NCBI GenBank assembly: GCA_902613595.1
Contig: CACMHY010000001.1
Span: 124,001 to 188,000 of the forward strand
DNA from: an uncultured Bacteroidota bacterium
Lineage (GTDB): Bacteria; Bacteroidota; Bacteroidia; Flavobacteriales; Flavobacteriaceae
Length of the DNA stretch: 64,000 bases
Direction of reading: 5' to 3'
The position numbers and the translations under genes are program-made. The notes below the pieces were generated by a model that was not told the origin of the DNA, did not search any database, and worked only from the letters and a program-made list of their open reading frames with translations. Shown here one piece after another: positions 54,774-63,608 of this stretch (position 1 is the stretch's first letter; each line of letters opens with the position of its first letter).

Positions 54774-54947
54774 TAAATAGTTTTTTTGAAAAAGTAATTT
54801 CGTTTCATAAAAAAAGAAATTTTAATCCCACACGTTAAGTTTTAAATACTAAGTGTCTTTTTAATTATTTCGTTTAACCTCATTACTAAAAAATAAGAAT
54901 TAAATTAAAAAACTTCAACATGGTTAAAGTTAGTATAAAAAACAAAA

Positions 54948-54969
54948 CCCATCCTCTAACGAGGATGGG
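54948..54969 (-). terminator. Perfect hairpin, probable terminator for grpE-dnaJ
   Basis: CCCATCCTC-TAAC-GAGGATGGG; on the minus strand followed by TTTTGTTTTTT. Confidence 0.6.
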
Positions 54970-54994
54970 AAAAAATTGCTATGAAAAAGAAAAT

Positions 54995-55017
54995 GAATAC
55001 TAAAAGAATTAGTATTC
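54995..55017. terminator. Second perfect hairpin between dnaJ and the response regulator gene
   Basis: GAATACTAA-AAGAA-TTAGTATTC. Confidence 0.45.
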
Positions 55018-55053
55018 GATCAAATATATTATTTTTTTTTTAATCCTAGCTTT

Positions 55054-56163
55054 TTAAGCAAACATATCTTTTACTTTCTCAAAGAATGATTTATCGGATT
55101 TCTCTGGATGGGGAGTAAAATTGGTATCTCCCTGCATTTTCTCAAAAAATTGCCTTTGTTCTTTGTTTAATGTTTTGGGTGTCCAAACATTTACATGAAC
55201 CAATAAATCTCCATTCCCATAGCTATTGAGACTTGGGAGACCTTTACCTCTGAGCCTAAGGGTCTTTCCAGATTGAATACCTGAATCTAACTTAATTCTA
55301 GCTTTTCCATCAATTAGATGTAACTCCTTGGAAATTCCAAGTACAGCTTCTGAAATACTTATATACATGTCAAAATGTAAATGTTGGCCTTCTCTAACAA
55401 ACTTATCATGTCTAAGTTCTTCTATTAAAACCAATAAATCACCTGAAACACCATTAGAGGGGGCATCATTTCCTTTGCCATTGAGTTTAAGTTGCATTCC
55501 CTCTTCAACGCCTGCAGGTATTTTAATTGAGACCATTTCTTCTTTTTTAATCATTCCATTACTATCCGAACCAGTGGGACGGTTTAGTAAAACTTTACCG
55601 CTACCTCCACAATTTGGACATGTAGATGAGGTCTGCATGCGTCCGAGTATGGTATTGGCAATTTTAACAATCTGACCAGTGCCATTACAATTTGAGCAAG
55701 TACCATATTTCACACCTGGAGCCTGTACTTTTCGAAGTACTTTAATTTTCTTTTCAATCCCACTAGCGATTTCTTCTAAAGTTAATTTAACTCTAATTCG
55801 CATATCAGAGCCCTTTGATCTTCCCTGAGCACCACTGCCAAAGCCCCCCCCAAAACTCCCTCCAAATGCACTTCCGAATATATCTCCAAACTGGCTAAAT
55901 ATATCCTCCATATTCATTCCTTGACCAAAACCTTGTCCACCTTCAAAAGCTGCATGACCATATTGATCGTATTTACTACGCTTTTGTTGATCACCTAAAA
56001 CCTCATAAGCTTCAGCTGCTTTTTTGAAGTTTGATTCAGCTTGTTTATCTCCTGGGTTTTTATCTGGGTGAAATTCAATCGCCTTTTTTCTGTAGGCCTT
56101 CTTAATTTCTGATTCTGATGCATTTTTAGGAATGCCTAATATGTCGTAATAGTCTTCTTTCAT
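55054..56163 (-). CDS. dnaJ: Molecular chaperone DnaJ
   Basis: DYYDILGIPKNASESEIKKAYRKKAIEFHPDKNPGD; G/F region; CSNCNGTG, CPNCGGSG motifs. Confidence 0.98.
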   Translation of the reverse strand: MKEDYYDILGIPKNASESEIKKAYRKKAIEFHPDKNPGDKQAESNFKKAAEAYEVLGDQQKRSKYDQYGHAAFEGGQGFGQGMNMEDIFSQFGDIFGSAFGGSFGGGFGSGAQGRSKGSDMRIRVKLTLEEIASGIEKKIKVLRKVQAPGVKYGTCSNCNGTGQIVKIANTILGRMQTSSTCPNCGGSGKVLLNRPTGSDSNGMIKKEEMVSIKIPAGVEEGMQLKLNGKGNDAPSNGVSGDLLVLIEELRHDKFVREGQHLHFDMYISISEAVLGISKELHLIDGKARIKLDSGIQSGKTLRLRGKGLPSLNSYGNGDLLVHVNVWTPKTLNKEQRQFFEKMQGDTNFTPHPEKSDKSFFEKVKDMFA

Positions 56164-56165
56164 TT

Positions 56166-56696
56166 TTATTGTCCAACAACAACTTTTGGATATCGAATTG
56201 TTTTTTCTCCAAGCTTATAACCAAGTTCAATAACATCAATTATTTTACCCTTTTGGTTTTCATTTGTGGCTTTTATTTGACTGATTGCTTCATGAAGATC
56301 GGGATTAAAAACATCACCTACTTCAACTTTTACCTCCTCTAATCCATTTGATCTTAGAGAGTCATTGAATTTATTATAGATAAGTTCTACACCTTTTTTA
56401 TCGAAACCATTTATATCCTTATCAATTTGTAACACTGCCCTTTTGAAATCATCTAAAACAGGTATAAGAGATGTTAAAACCTCCTGATTAGCTGTTTTAA
56501 ATAAATCGAGTCTTTCTTTTGCAGTCCTTTTTTTAAAGTTTTCAAACTCAGCAAATAGTCTTAAATATTTTTCTTTTTCAAGAGCAAGGTCTTGCTTTAG
56601 ATCCTTTAGCTGAGAGTCGGACTTGGAAACTCTTGCTTTTTTTGTGTTCTGTTTTCTAGATTTAGCTGTTTTACTAATCCCTACTTTTTTTGTCAT
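56166..56696 (-). CDS. grpE: Nucleotide exchange factor GrpE
   Basis: LRLFAEFENFKKRTAKER; VFNPDLHEAI; C-terminal YKLGEKTIRYPKVVVGQ. Confidence 0.96.
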   Translation of the reverse strand: MTKKVGISKTAKSRKQNTKKARVSKSDSQLKDLKQDLALEKEKYLRLFAEFENFKKRTAKERLDLFKTANQEVLTSLIPVLDDFKRAVLQIDKDINGFDKKGVELIYNKFNDSLRSNGLEEVKVEVGDVFNPDLHEAISQIKATNENQKGKIIDVIELGYKLGEKTIRYPKVVVGQ

Positions 56697-56719
56697 AAGA
56701 CAAGATTTATTATTCCGTA

Positions 56720-56760
56720 TTACAAAATTTCTGCCACATTAAAAAAATGCCAAAATGTCA
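56720..56760 (-). promoter_or_regulatory. Candidate chaperone promoter/operator upstream of grpE
   Basis: Minus strand TGACATTTTGGCA...TGGCAGAAATTTTGTA. Confidence 0.5.
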
Positions 56761-57681
56761 TGGATTACTTTTTTTAACTAGGTCTTTCATTGCCAATTCT
56801 ATATTTTCATATTTGAAATTAAAACCTTTATCCTTTACTTTTTGTGAACTAATCCAGTGACTGTCTAAGACCAAGTGGCTCATTTCGCCAATTAAAATTT
56901 TCAGAAGGTATTTCGGAAATGATGGAAGGAAAAAAGGACTTTTTAGCGCTTTTGCTAAAGTCTTAACCAGTTTTTCTTGAGAAACAGGATTTGGCGCAAC
57001 AGCGTTAAAAATTCCATCCCAATTATCATTACAAGCTTTAAAGAATATTTCAACTAAATCCTTTATATGAATCCAAGGCTGGCCTTGAGAACCATCTCCA
57101 AAGAATGTTCCCATTCCAAGAGAAGTTGGGATTTTTAGAGTTTTTAGTACTCCTCCTGAAAAGGATAAGACTAATCCGATTCTTATTTTTGCCACAGGAA
57201 TATTCAAAGAACTGAAATTTTCTATTTCTTTTTCCCAAGCAACCACCACTCTTTCCATAAAGGAATTTGAAGTTGAATTAGTTTTTTCTGTTTGAACCTT
57301 GTCAAATTCTGAGGGGTAAATTCCGATTGCAGATGCTGATACAATATTTTTTATGTTGTATGATTCCATATTATTTTTTAAACTCGAGAATAACAAATGT
57401 GTTGAGTCAATTCTGCTGGATAAAATATCTTTTTTATTAGATTTTGTCCATGGTTTTGAAATTCTTGACCCTGCTAAATGAATAATTGAATCAATACCAT
57501 CAAAACATTTTAAGTCCAAAATTTTTCTAGCTGGGCTCCAATAAAAACCACTTGCTCCTTTTATAGAATGAATTTTAGATTTTTTAGTTGTTAGAAAATT
57601 TACTTTTACCCCTGCAGAAAAAAATTTTTCTACTAATGCTTTACCAATCAGCCCAGTAGCACCTGTAATAAGTACTCTCAT
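56758..57681 (-). CDS. TIGR01777/YfcH-like NAD-dependent epimerase
   Basis: MRVLITGATGLIGKALVEKF; GSQGQPWIHIKDLVEIFFKA; C-terminal DUF1731-like tail. Confidence 0.92.
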   Translation of the reverse strand: MRVLITGATGLIGKALVEKFFSAGVKVNFLTTKKSKIHSIKGASGFYWSPARKILDLKCFDGIDSIIHLAGSRISKPWTKSNKKDILSSRIDSTHLLFSSLKNNMESYNIKNIVSASAIGIYPSEFDKVQTEKTNSTSNSFMERVVVAWEKEIENFSSLNIPVAKIRIGLVLSFSGGVLKTLKIPTSLGMGTFFGDGSQGQPWIHIKDLVEIFFKACNDNWDGIFNAVAPNPVSQEKLVKTLAKALKSPFFLPSFPKYLLKILIGEMSHLVLDSHWISSQKVKDKGFNFKYENIELAMKDLVKKSNP

Positions 57682-57748
57682 AATTTTCTGTTATTAATTA
57701 TCTTAAATAATTTGAATTTAAGATATGCTATAAATTTAGTTCTAAAAA

Positions 57749-58432
57749 TTAAGTTTTTATACCTCTTAACATTTCTCTTTTTCCTGGTGGACCAGGAAGC
57801 CGTTGAACCTCAAATCCTGAGATTTTCAGACCACGTCTAACGCTTCCTTTTGCACAGTAACTAACCCAAACCCCTCCTGGATTTAAAATATCAAAACATT
57901 TTTTCAAAAGATCAGGAGCCCATATTTCGGGTTGCGCGTGTGCTCCAAATGCATCATAAAAAATGATGTCATACAAATCACTCGCTATAAATTTTTCAAA
58001 TAAGATTTCCTTTTTAGTTATGCTGAAATTTGGAGCTATTTGATGATTGAGTTCCCATTTTAATTTTGAAAATTCTTCAAAACTTTGAGTGGAATCTTTC
58101 TCTTTAAATAATTGATTATAATTTAATTCTTCGAGATTTCTTGTCGAGACAGGATATGCTTCCAATGAAGTGTAATCTATTTTTTTTTTGATTTTAGAAG
58201 AATTTAAATATGTTAGAAATGCAACCAATCCAGTGCCATATCCTATTTCCAAAACTCTGCACTTAGCAACAGAACTTGCTTTGGACCAATATTTAAGTCC
58301 TTTATTAATGTATACGAACTCAGATTCAGTTAATGCACCATTTCTTGAGTGATATAACTCTTTTAATTCCTCAATATATAAAGTTGAGGTTCCATCCTCA
58401 GTAGTTATAGCTATTTTATTAAATCTCTGCAT
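57749..58432 (-). CDS. mnmD: MnmD-type tRNA wobble-uridine methyltransferase
   Basis: LEIGYGTGLVAFLTYLNS; DIIFYDAFGAHAQPEIW; RLPGPPGKREMLRG. Confidence 0.88.
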   Translation of the reverse strand: MQRFNKIAITTEDGTSTLYIEELKELYHSRNGALTESEFVYINKGLKYWSKASSVAKCRVLEIGYGTGLVAFLTYLNSSKIKKKIDYTSLEAYPVSTRNLEELNYNQLFKEKDSTQSFEEFSKLKWELNHQIAPNFSITKKEILFEKFIASDLYDIIFYDAFGAHAQPEIWAPDLLKKCFDILNPGGVWVSYCAKGSVRRGLKISGFEVQRLPGPPGKREMLRGIKT

Positions 58433-58570
58433 ACTTCAAATTTCAATGTTTTTTGTTTACCTAGTTCAATTACATTAAAAATAACATTTGAATCAATAAA
58501 TAAATTATTTAAAATAGGTTACTTAGTTAAATCAAAAAAACTAATTTTGATTTAAGGATTATTATAAGTT

Positions 58571-59647
58571 ATGATTGAGGTTGATAAAACATCAAAACTT
58601 TTAAAAATAGAGACTGCAACAAAATCCAAATTGACAGGTGTCAATTTCGATGATATTGTTTTTGGTAAGACATTTACTGATCATATGTTTATGTGCAAGT
58701 ATACTGATGGTAAATGGCAAAATCCCGTCATCCAACCCTTTCAACAAATAACTTTAGATCCTTCGGCAAGTGTGCTCCATTATGGGCAAGCAGTATTTGA
58801 AGGTATGAAAGCCTTTAAAGATGATAATGGAACTGTTTGGCTTTTTAGACCAGATGAAAATTTTAAAAGATTAAATCGTTCAGCTCACCGTTTACAAATA
58901 CCAGAGTTCCCTGAAAATTATTTTTTTGAAGGGCTGCAAAAACTTATAAGCTTGGACAGTGAATGGATAAAACAAGGTGTAGGTAATTCGCTTTATGTAA
59001 GACCATTTGTTTTTGCTAGTCAAGCAACTGTACAAGCAATTGCTTCATTGGAATACACTTTTCTAATCATCTGTTCTCCTGCAAAATCATATTATGATGG
59101 TGGAAAGATAAATGTCTTAGTAGCTGAAAAATACAGTAGAGCTGCTAACGGAGGAGTTGGATTTGCAAAAGCTGCTGGAAATTATGCAGCACAATTTTAT
59201 CCGACTTCAGAAGCAACGAAAAAAGGTTTCCAACAAATTATTTGGACAGATTCCGAAAAACACAAATATCTTGAGGAAGCTGGTACAATGAACATCTTCT
59301 TTAAAATTGATGGAAAGTTAATCACCTCTCCTGTAAATGACCGTATCCTCGATGGGGTAACTCGAAAAAGCATAATTACTATTGCAAAAGATCAAGGAAT
59401 AGATGTTGAAGAAAGACCCTTGAGTATTGATGAAGTGGTTGATGCTCATAAAACTGGTAAACTTGAAGAAATTTTCGGAACTGGAACCGCTGTTGTTGTT
59501 TTACCCATTAGTAGTTTCTCCTACAAAGATGTGTCATACAACTTATCACAAAAAGCTGATTTGGCTGAAAATCTAAAAAAGGAATTAGTAGCAATACAAT
59601 ATAACCAGATCCAAGACCGCTACGATTGGACAGTTAAAGTTGATTAG
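58571..59647 (+). CDS. ilvE: Branched-chain amino acid aminotransferase
   Basis: LHYGQAVFEGMKAFK; YVRPFVFASQ; EEAGTMNIFF; FGTGTAVVVLPI. Confidence 0.96.
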   Translation: MIEVDKTSKLLKIETATKSKLTGVNFDDIVFGKTFTDHMFMCKYTDGKWQNPVIQPFQQITLDPSASVLHYGQAVFEGMKAFKDDNGTVWLFRPDENFKRLNRSAHRLQIPEFPENYFFEGLQKLISLDSEWIKQGVGNSLYVRPFVFASQATVQAIASLEYTFLIICSPAKSYYDGGKINVLVAEKYSRAANGGVGFAKAAGNYAAQFYPTSEATKKGFQQIIWTDSEKHKYLEEAGTMNIFFKIDGKLITSPVNDRILDGVTRKSIITIAKDQGIDVEERPLSIDEVVDAHKTGKLEEIFGTGTAVVVLPISSFSYKDVSYNLSQKADLAENLKKELVAIQYNQIQDRYDWTVKVD

Positions 59648-60036
59648 CTTTTGTTCAGGATTTTTTTAATATCTGGTTTAAAGTAGTTAGGACCCTTTAA
59701 AACTTTTCCATCCTCTCTATAAATTGGTTTTCCATCAATCCCTAACTTACTCATATTACTTCTTTGTATTTCATCAAAAATTGCCTCTATTTTGTCCTGA
59801 AATCCATGAGAAATTATCGTCCCACATAAAATATATAACATATCTCCCAAAGCATCACCAATTTCAATTAAATCATTCGATTTAACAGCCTGTAAATATT
59901 CTTCATTCTCTTCTTTCATTAAATTGTATCTTAATTCGGTAATATCAGAAGATAAATCTGCTTTGGGTTTGTACTCCACACTAAGTCCAAATGCTTTATG
60001 AAATTCTGTAACTGCCTTTATTGGTTTATTAATCAT
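59644..60036 (-). CDS. MazG-superfamily / PRA-PH-like nucleotide pyrophosphohydrolase
   Basis: MKEENEEYLQAVKSNDLIEIGDALGDMLYILCGT. Confidence 0.85.
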   Translation of the reverse strand: MINKPIKAVTEFHKAFGLSVEYKPKADLSSDITELRYNLMKEENEEYLQAVKSNDLIEIGDALGDMLYILCGTIISHGFQDKIEAIFDEIQRSNMSKLGIDGKPIYREDGKVLKGPNYFKPDIKKILNKS

Positions 60037-60091
60037 TTTGTTTGTTTATAAATGGTATTATTATTTCTAAATTAGTTAAAAAAAAAGGGAG

Positions 60092-60280
60092 ATGTTTTCT
60101 TATGGCCAGATGATCTTTGGGATTTTATTTTTTTTAGCTTTCCTAGGAATAATAATACTTCAATATAGAGTAGATAAAAAATCTCAACCCAATTACTTTA
60201 GGGGAAGCTATAAAGTACTATTAGGATTTATAATTGCATTTACGATTCTACTAACAATCAAAATTCTTACTCAAAAATGA
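60092..60280 (+). CDS. Small membrane protein (62 aa)
   Basis: Two TM segments; stop overlaps crcB start. Confidence 0.6.
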   Translation: MFSYGQMIFGILFFLAFLGIIILQYRVDKKSQPNYFRGSYKVLLGFIIAFTILLTIKILTQK

Positions 60281-60657
60281 AAGGCTTCCTATTAATTTTT
60301 TTAGGAGGTGGGTTAGGAAGTTTAACAAGATTTCTAATATCAAAATTGATCCCTGCTTCAAAAAATGACTTCCCCCTTAATACACTTATTGCGAATTTTA
60401 TTGGCTGTTTTTTGATAGGTTATTTAGTTGGATGGATTTTAAATAAATATGGATACCAGAATGAATTATATCTGTTTTTGGTTATTGGTTTCTGCGGTGG
60501 GCTCACCACTTTTTCAACTTTTAGCAATGAAAGCCTCCTACTGCTGAGATCTGGCAATTTTGTAACTTTTTTAAGCTATACTTTGATTAGTATAATAGGA
60601 GGAATACTTTTAGTGTCTCTAGGTTATTATTTATTTAAATTATCAACTTCGTATTGA
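60277..60657 (+). CDS. crcB: Fluoride efflux channel CrcB/Fluc
   Basis: GGGLGSLTRFLISKL; NTLIANFIGCFLIGYL; GFCGGLTTFSTFSNE. Confidence 0.96.
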   Translation: MKGFLLIFLGGGLGSLTRFLISKLIPASKNDFPLNTLIANFIGCFLIGYLVGWILNKYGYQNELYLFLVIGFCGGLTTFSTFSNESLLLLRSGNFVTFLSYTLISIIGGILLVSLGYYLFKLSTSY

Positions 60658-60663
60658 TTATAT

Positions 60664-60689
60664 CTTTTTTTAAGGATATCTTAAAAAAG
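60664..60689. terminator. Inverted repeat downstream of crcB
   Basis: CTTTTTTTAAG-GATAT-CTTAAAAAAG. Confidence 0.4.
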
Positions 60690-60771
60690 TCTTAAATAAT
60701 TTTGCAGCTTGTAATAATTTATGGCTTAAAATTTCGATTATATAAAAATGTAAAACATCGAGGTTTTTTCT

Positions 60772-60802
60772 TTGGGGTAATATTTTTACTTAGTTATGTT
60801 TG
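60772..60802 (+). promoter_or_regulatory. Candidate promoter for porin-amtB-glnK (TTG-N20-TATGTTTG)
   Basis: TTG 60772-60774, TATGTTTG 60795-60802. Confidence 0.55.
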
Positions 60803-60834
60803 AACACTAAATTTTAAACAAAACTTTATTTATT

Positions 60835-61857
60835 ATGAAAAACAAACAAAACTTTTTAATCTTTTGCCTTGTTGCGTTGTTAAGTTTTACAACAACTTCA
60901 GTTGTGGCTCAAGATGACGATACTGCTGACGAGCCAACATTTAGTTTCAGCGGTAGTGTGGACACATATTTCAGAGCAAGTTTCTCAGAAGATCCTGCAG
61001 CTCCTGGCACTTCTTTTGCAAATCTTAATGGATTTGCCTTAGGTATGGCAAATTTTATTGTTTCTTATGAAGGTGAAAAATCAGGATTTGTAGCTGATGT
61101 AGTTTTCGGACCGAGAGGTTCTGATGCTGTTTTCGGTTCTGTTGGTAATTCTTCAGAATTAGTTAACCAGCTTTATGCTTACTATAATCTATCTGATAAT
61201 GTGACTTTTACGCTCGGTAACTTTAACACATTTTTGGGTTATGAAGTAATTTCACCAGTAGCAAACTTTAACTACTCAACATCTTACATGTTCTCGTATG
61301 GTCCTTTTTCACATACTGGTGCAAAACTAGATTTTAGTGTTTCTGATGATGTTTCTATAATGTTAGGTGTGTTTAATCAGACTGATCAAACTGAGGCTAA
61401 TTATGACCGTTATACTGCATTTGGTGCTCAACTAGGTCTTTACGGACAATACATAAACTATTTAGGTGGTGATGGATATTCACAATTTGACTTTACAGGT
61501 GGTATCGACTTATCAGACAGTTTCTTTTTAGGGATAAATGCTACAACAGCATCCTTAGAAGGGGATACTGGTTTCGCAGGGGTAGCTCTTTATCCTCAGC
61601 TATCAGCTAGTGATAGTTTTGCAATAGGATTAAGAGGTGAATTCTTTTCTGAAACAGATGGTTTTGGAGCCCTTGTTGGTGATGGCGACGCAGATAACTT
61701 TTCAGTGACATTAACTGGAAGTTTTACTTCGGGGAATTTCATATTCAAGCCTGAATTTAGAATAGATTCATGTTCATCTGAAATCTTTGCGATTTCGCCA
61801 ACAGAAACTGCTGACAGTTTATCTTCTTTCGTATTTGCTATGATATATAGCTTCTAA
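60835..61857 (+). CDS. Outer membrane beta-barrel porin-like protein associated with amtB
   Basis: Signal peptide; DEPTFSFSGSVDTYFRASF; alternating beta pattern; C-terminal aromatic residue (YSF). Confidence 0.85.
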   Translation: MKNKQNFLIFCLVALLSFTTTSVVAQDDDTADEPTFSFSGSVDTYFRASFSEDPAAPGTSFANLNGFALGMANFIVSYEGEKSGFVADVVFGPRGSDAVFGSVGNSSELVNQLYAYYNLSDNVTFTLGNFNTFLGYEVISPVANFNYSTSYMFSYGPFSHTGAKLDFSVSDDVSIMLGVFNQTDQTEANYDRYTAFGAQLGLYGQYINYLGGDGYSQFDFTGGIDLSDSFFLGINATTASLEGDTGFAGVALYPQLSASDSFAIGLRGEFFSETDGFGALVGDGDADNFSVTLTGSFTSGNFIFKPEFRIDSCSSEIFAISPTETADSLSSFVFAMIYSF

Positions 61858-61873
61858 CTTTAAATTTTAAAAT

Positions 61874-63139
61874 ATGTTAAACACTTTACTTATAAATTTA
61901 CCGCTCTTAATTCAAGATACAGCTGCTGTTGAAGGAGACATGGGTATGCTATGGATGCTATTATCCGGAATACTAGTTTTCTTCATGCAAGCCGGATTTA
62001 CTCTAGTTGAAGCGGGTATGACAAGACCTAAAAATGCAATTAATATAGCAATGAAAAATTTGCTTGATATCAGTGTAGGGTCAATTACTTACTGGTTAGT
62101 TGGTTACTCATTAATGTATGGTGATACTTCTAACGGATATTTTTTCTGGGGTGGATTATTCCAAGGAGAAGGAGCAGATTTGTTTTTCCAAACTATGTTT
62201 GCTGCCACAGCAGCAACAATTGTTTCTGGTGCTATAGCAGGTAGAACAAAGTTTGAAACTTATGCAATTTTTACCCTTGTAATGACTGCAATTATCTATC
62301 CAATTTCAGGCGGATGGCAATGGCAAGGCTCAGGATGGTTAACTGAATTAGGTTTTATCGATTTTGCAGGTTCTTCAATTGTTCACGGTGTTGGTGGTTT
62401 TGCTGCACTTGTTGGTGCCTATATGGTTGGTCCGAGAATTGGAAAATATGTCGATGGAAAAGTTATGCCTATCCCTGGTCACAATATGGTATCTGCCACT
62501 CTAGGTGTATTTATACTTTGGCTTGGTTGGTACGGCTTTAATGGTGGTTCTCAATTAGCCTGGGGGGGTGACGATGCTACTGGTGCATCAACTGTTGTAC
62601 TAGTTACAAATTTAGCTGCAGCTGCTGGAGCTATGGGTGGATTAATAACCACTTGGATTTATTTAGGTAAGCCTAATATCGCTCATACTCTTAATGGTGC
62701 GCTTGCTGGATTAGTTAGTATTACAGCAGGTTGTGGTAACATGACCGCCGGTGGTGCTGTTATGGCAGGTCTTATTGGTGGTATTATAGTTGTTTTTTCT
62801 ATTGAACTTATAGAGAAGAAACTAAAAGTTGATGATGCTATCGGTGCTGTGTCAGTACATGGTGTATGTGGTTTTTGGGGTACCATAGTAATTGGACTTT
62901 GGGGTGTTGATGGAGCAGATGGCATTGGTTTATTCAATGGTGGCGGTGGAGCCCAGTTTGTTGCTCAACTCATCGGAGCTATAGCCTACATGGTATGGGC
63001 AATGGTAATGTCATTTATCGTATTTGCTGCACTTAAATACACGATAGGTCTTAGGGTTAGTGAAGAAGAAGAAGTCGGAGGACTTGATATGTCTGAGCAC
63101 GGTCAAATTGCTTATCCAGGTAAAAGAGTTCGAGAATAA
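61874..63139 (+). CDS. amtB: Ammonium transporter
   Basis: FFMQAGFTLVEAGMTRPKN; DFAGSSIVHGVGGFAALVGA; VHGVCGFWGTI. Confidence 0.98.
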   Translation: MLNTLLINLPLLIQDTAAVEGDMGMLWMLLSGILVFFMQAGFTLVEAGMTRPKNAINIAMKNLLDISVGSITYWLVGYSLMYGDTSNGYFFWGGLFQGEGADLFFQTMFAATAATIVSGAIAGRTKFETYAIFTLVMTAIIYPISGGWQWQGSGWLTELGFIDFAGSSIVHGVGGFAALVGAYMVGPRIGKYVDGKVMPIPGHNMVSATLGVFILWLGWYGFNGGSQLAWGGDDATGASTVVLVTNLAAAAGAMGGLITTWIYLGKPNIAHTLNGALAGLVSITAGCGNMTAGGAVMAGLIGGIIVVFSIELIEKKLKVDDAIGAVSVHGVCGFWGTIVIGLWGVDGADGIGLFNGGGGAQFVAQLIGAIAYMVWAMVMSFIVFAALKYTIGLRVSEEEEVGGLDMSEHGQIAYPGKRVRE

Positions 63140-63162
63140 AGTTTAGTTTAAATTTTATAATT

Positions 63163-63198
63163 AAAAACCTCTTAAACATTTGTTTAAGAGGTTTTTTT
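63163..63198. terminator. Strong bidirectional-looking terminator between amtB and glnK
   Basis: AAAAACCTCTTAAAC-ATTT-GTTTAAGAGGTTTTT, perfect inverted repeat with flanking A/T tracts. Confidence 0.8.
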
Positions 63199-63243
63199 AT
63201 ATCATCTAGTTAAATTTTGTTTATTTGCTTTTAAATTAAACAA

Positions 63244-63582
63244 ATGAAAAAAATAGAGGCAATTATTAGAAAATCAAAATTCAATGATGTAAAGGAAGCT
63301 TTACATAGTGTTGAGGTGAATTTCTTCAGTTATTGGGATGTAACAGGAGTTGGAAATGAAAAAGAGGGACACGTATACAGAGGAATTAATTATAGTACAT
63401 CTGAGATTCAAAGGAGGTATTTATCTATTGTTGTGAATGACGAGTTTGTACAAACAACAATTGACGCAATTTTAAAATCAGCTGCAACAGAAAAAGTAGG
63501 TGACGGTAAAATTTTTATTACACCGGTTGAAGAGGCTTACCGGATAAGGACTGGTGAAAAAGGTAAGGCATCACTTGTATAG
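63244..63582 (+). CDS. glnK: P-II family nitrogen regulatory protein
   Basis: MKKIEAIIRKSKFNDVKEAL; T-loop HVYRGINY; VGDGKIFITPVEEAYRIRTGE. Confidence 0.95.
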   Translation: MKKIEAIIRKSKFNDVKEALHSVEVNFFSYWDVTGVGNEKEGHVYRGINYSTSEIQRRYLSIVVNDEFVQTTIDAILKSAATEKVGDGKIFITPVEEAYRIRTGEKGKASLV

Positions 63583-63608
63583 ATCTATTTATGTTTAAAA
63601 TTTAATTC

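Noticed and set aside
54373-54780. 135-aa plus-strand ORF
   Set aside because: Antisense to the receiver/AAA+ part of the response regulator; low-complexity Ser/Phe-rich translation.
55328-55675. 115-aa plus-strand ORF
   Set aside because: Antisense to dnaJ; no recognisable domain.
60040-60092. Possible fluoride riboswitch before the crcB operon
   Set aside because: The short leader (about 50 nt) lacks the conserved GGNGAUGG...CCGCU layout of crcB-motif RNAs.
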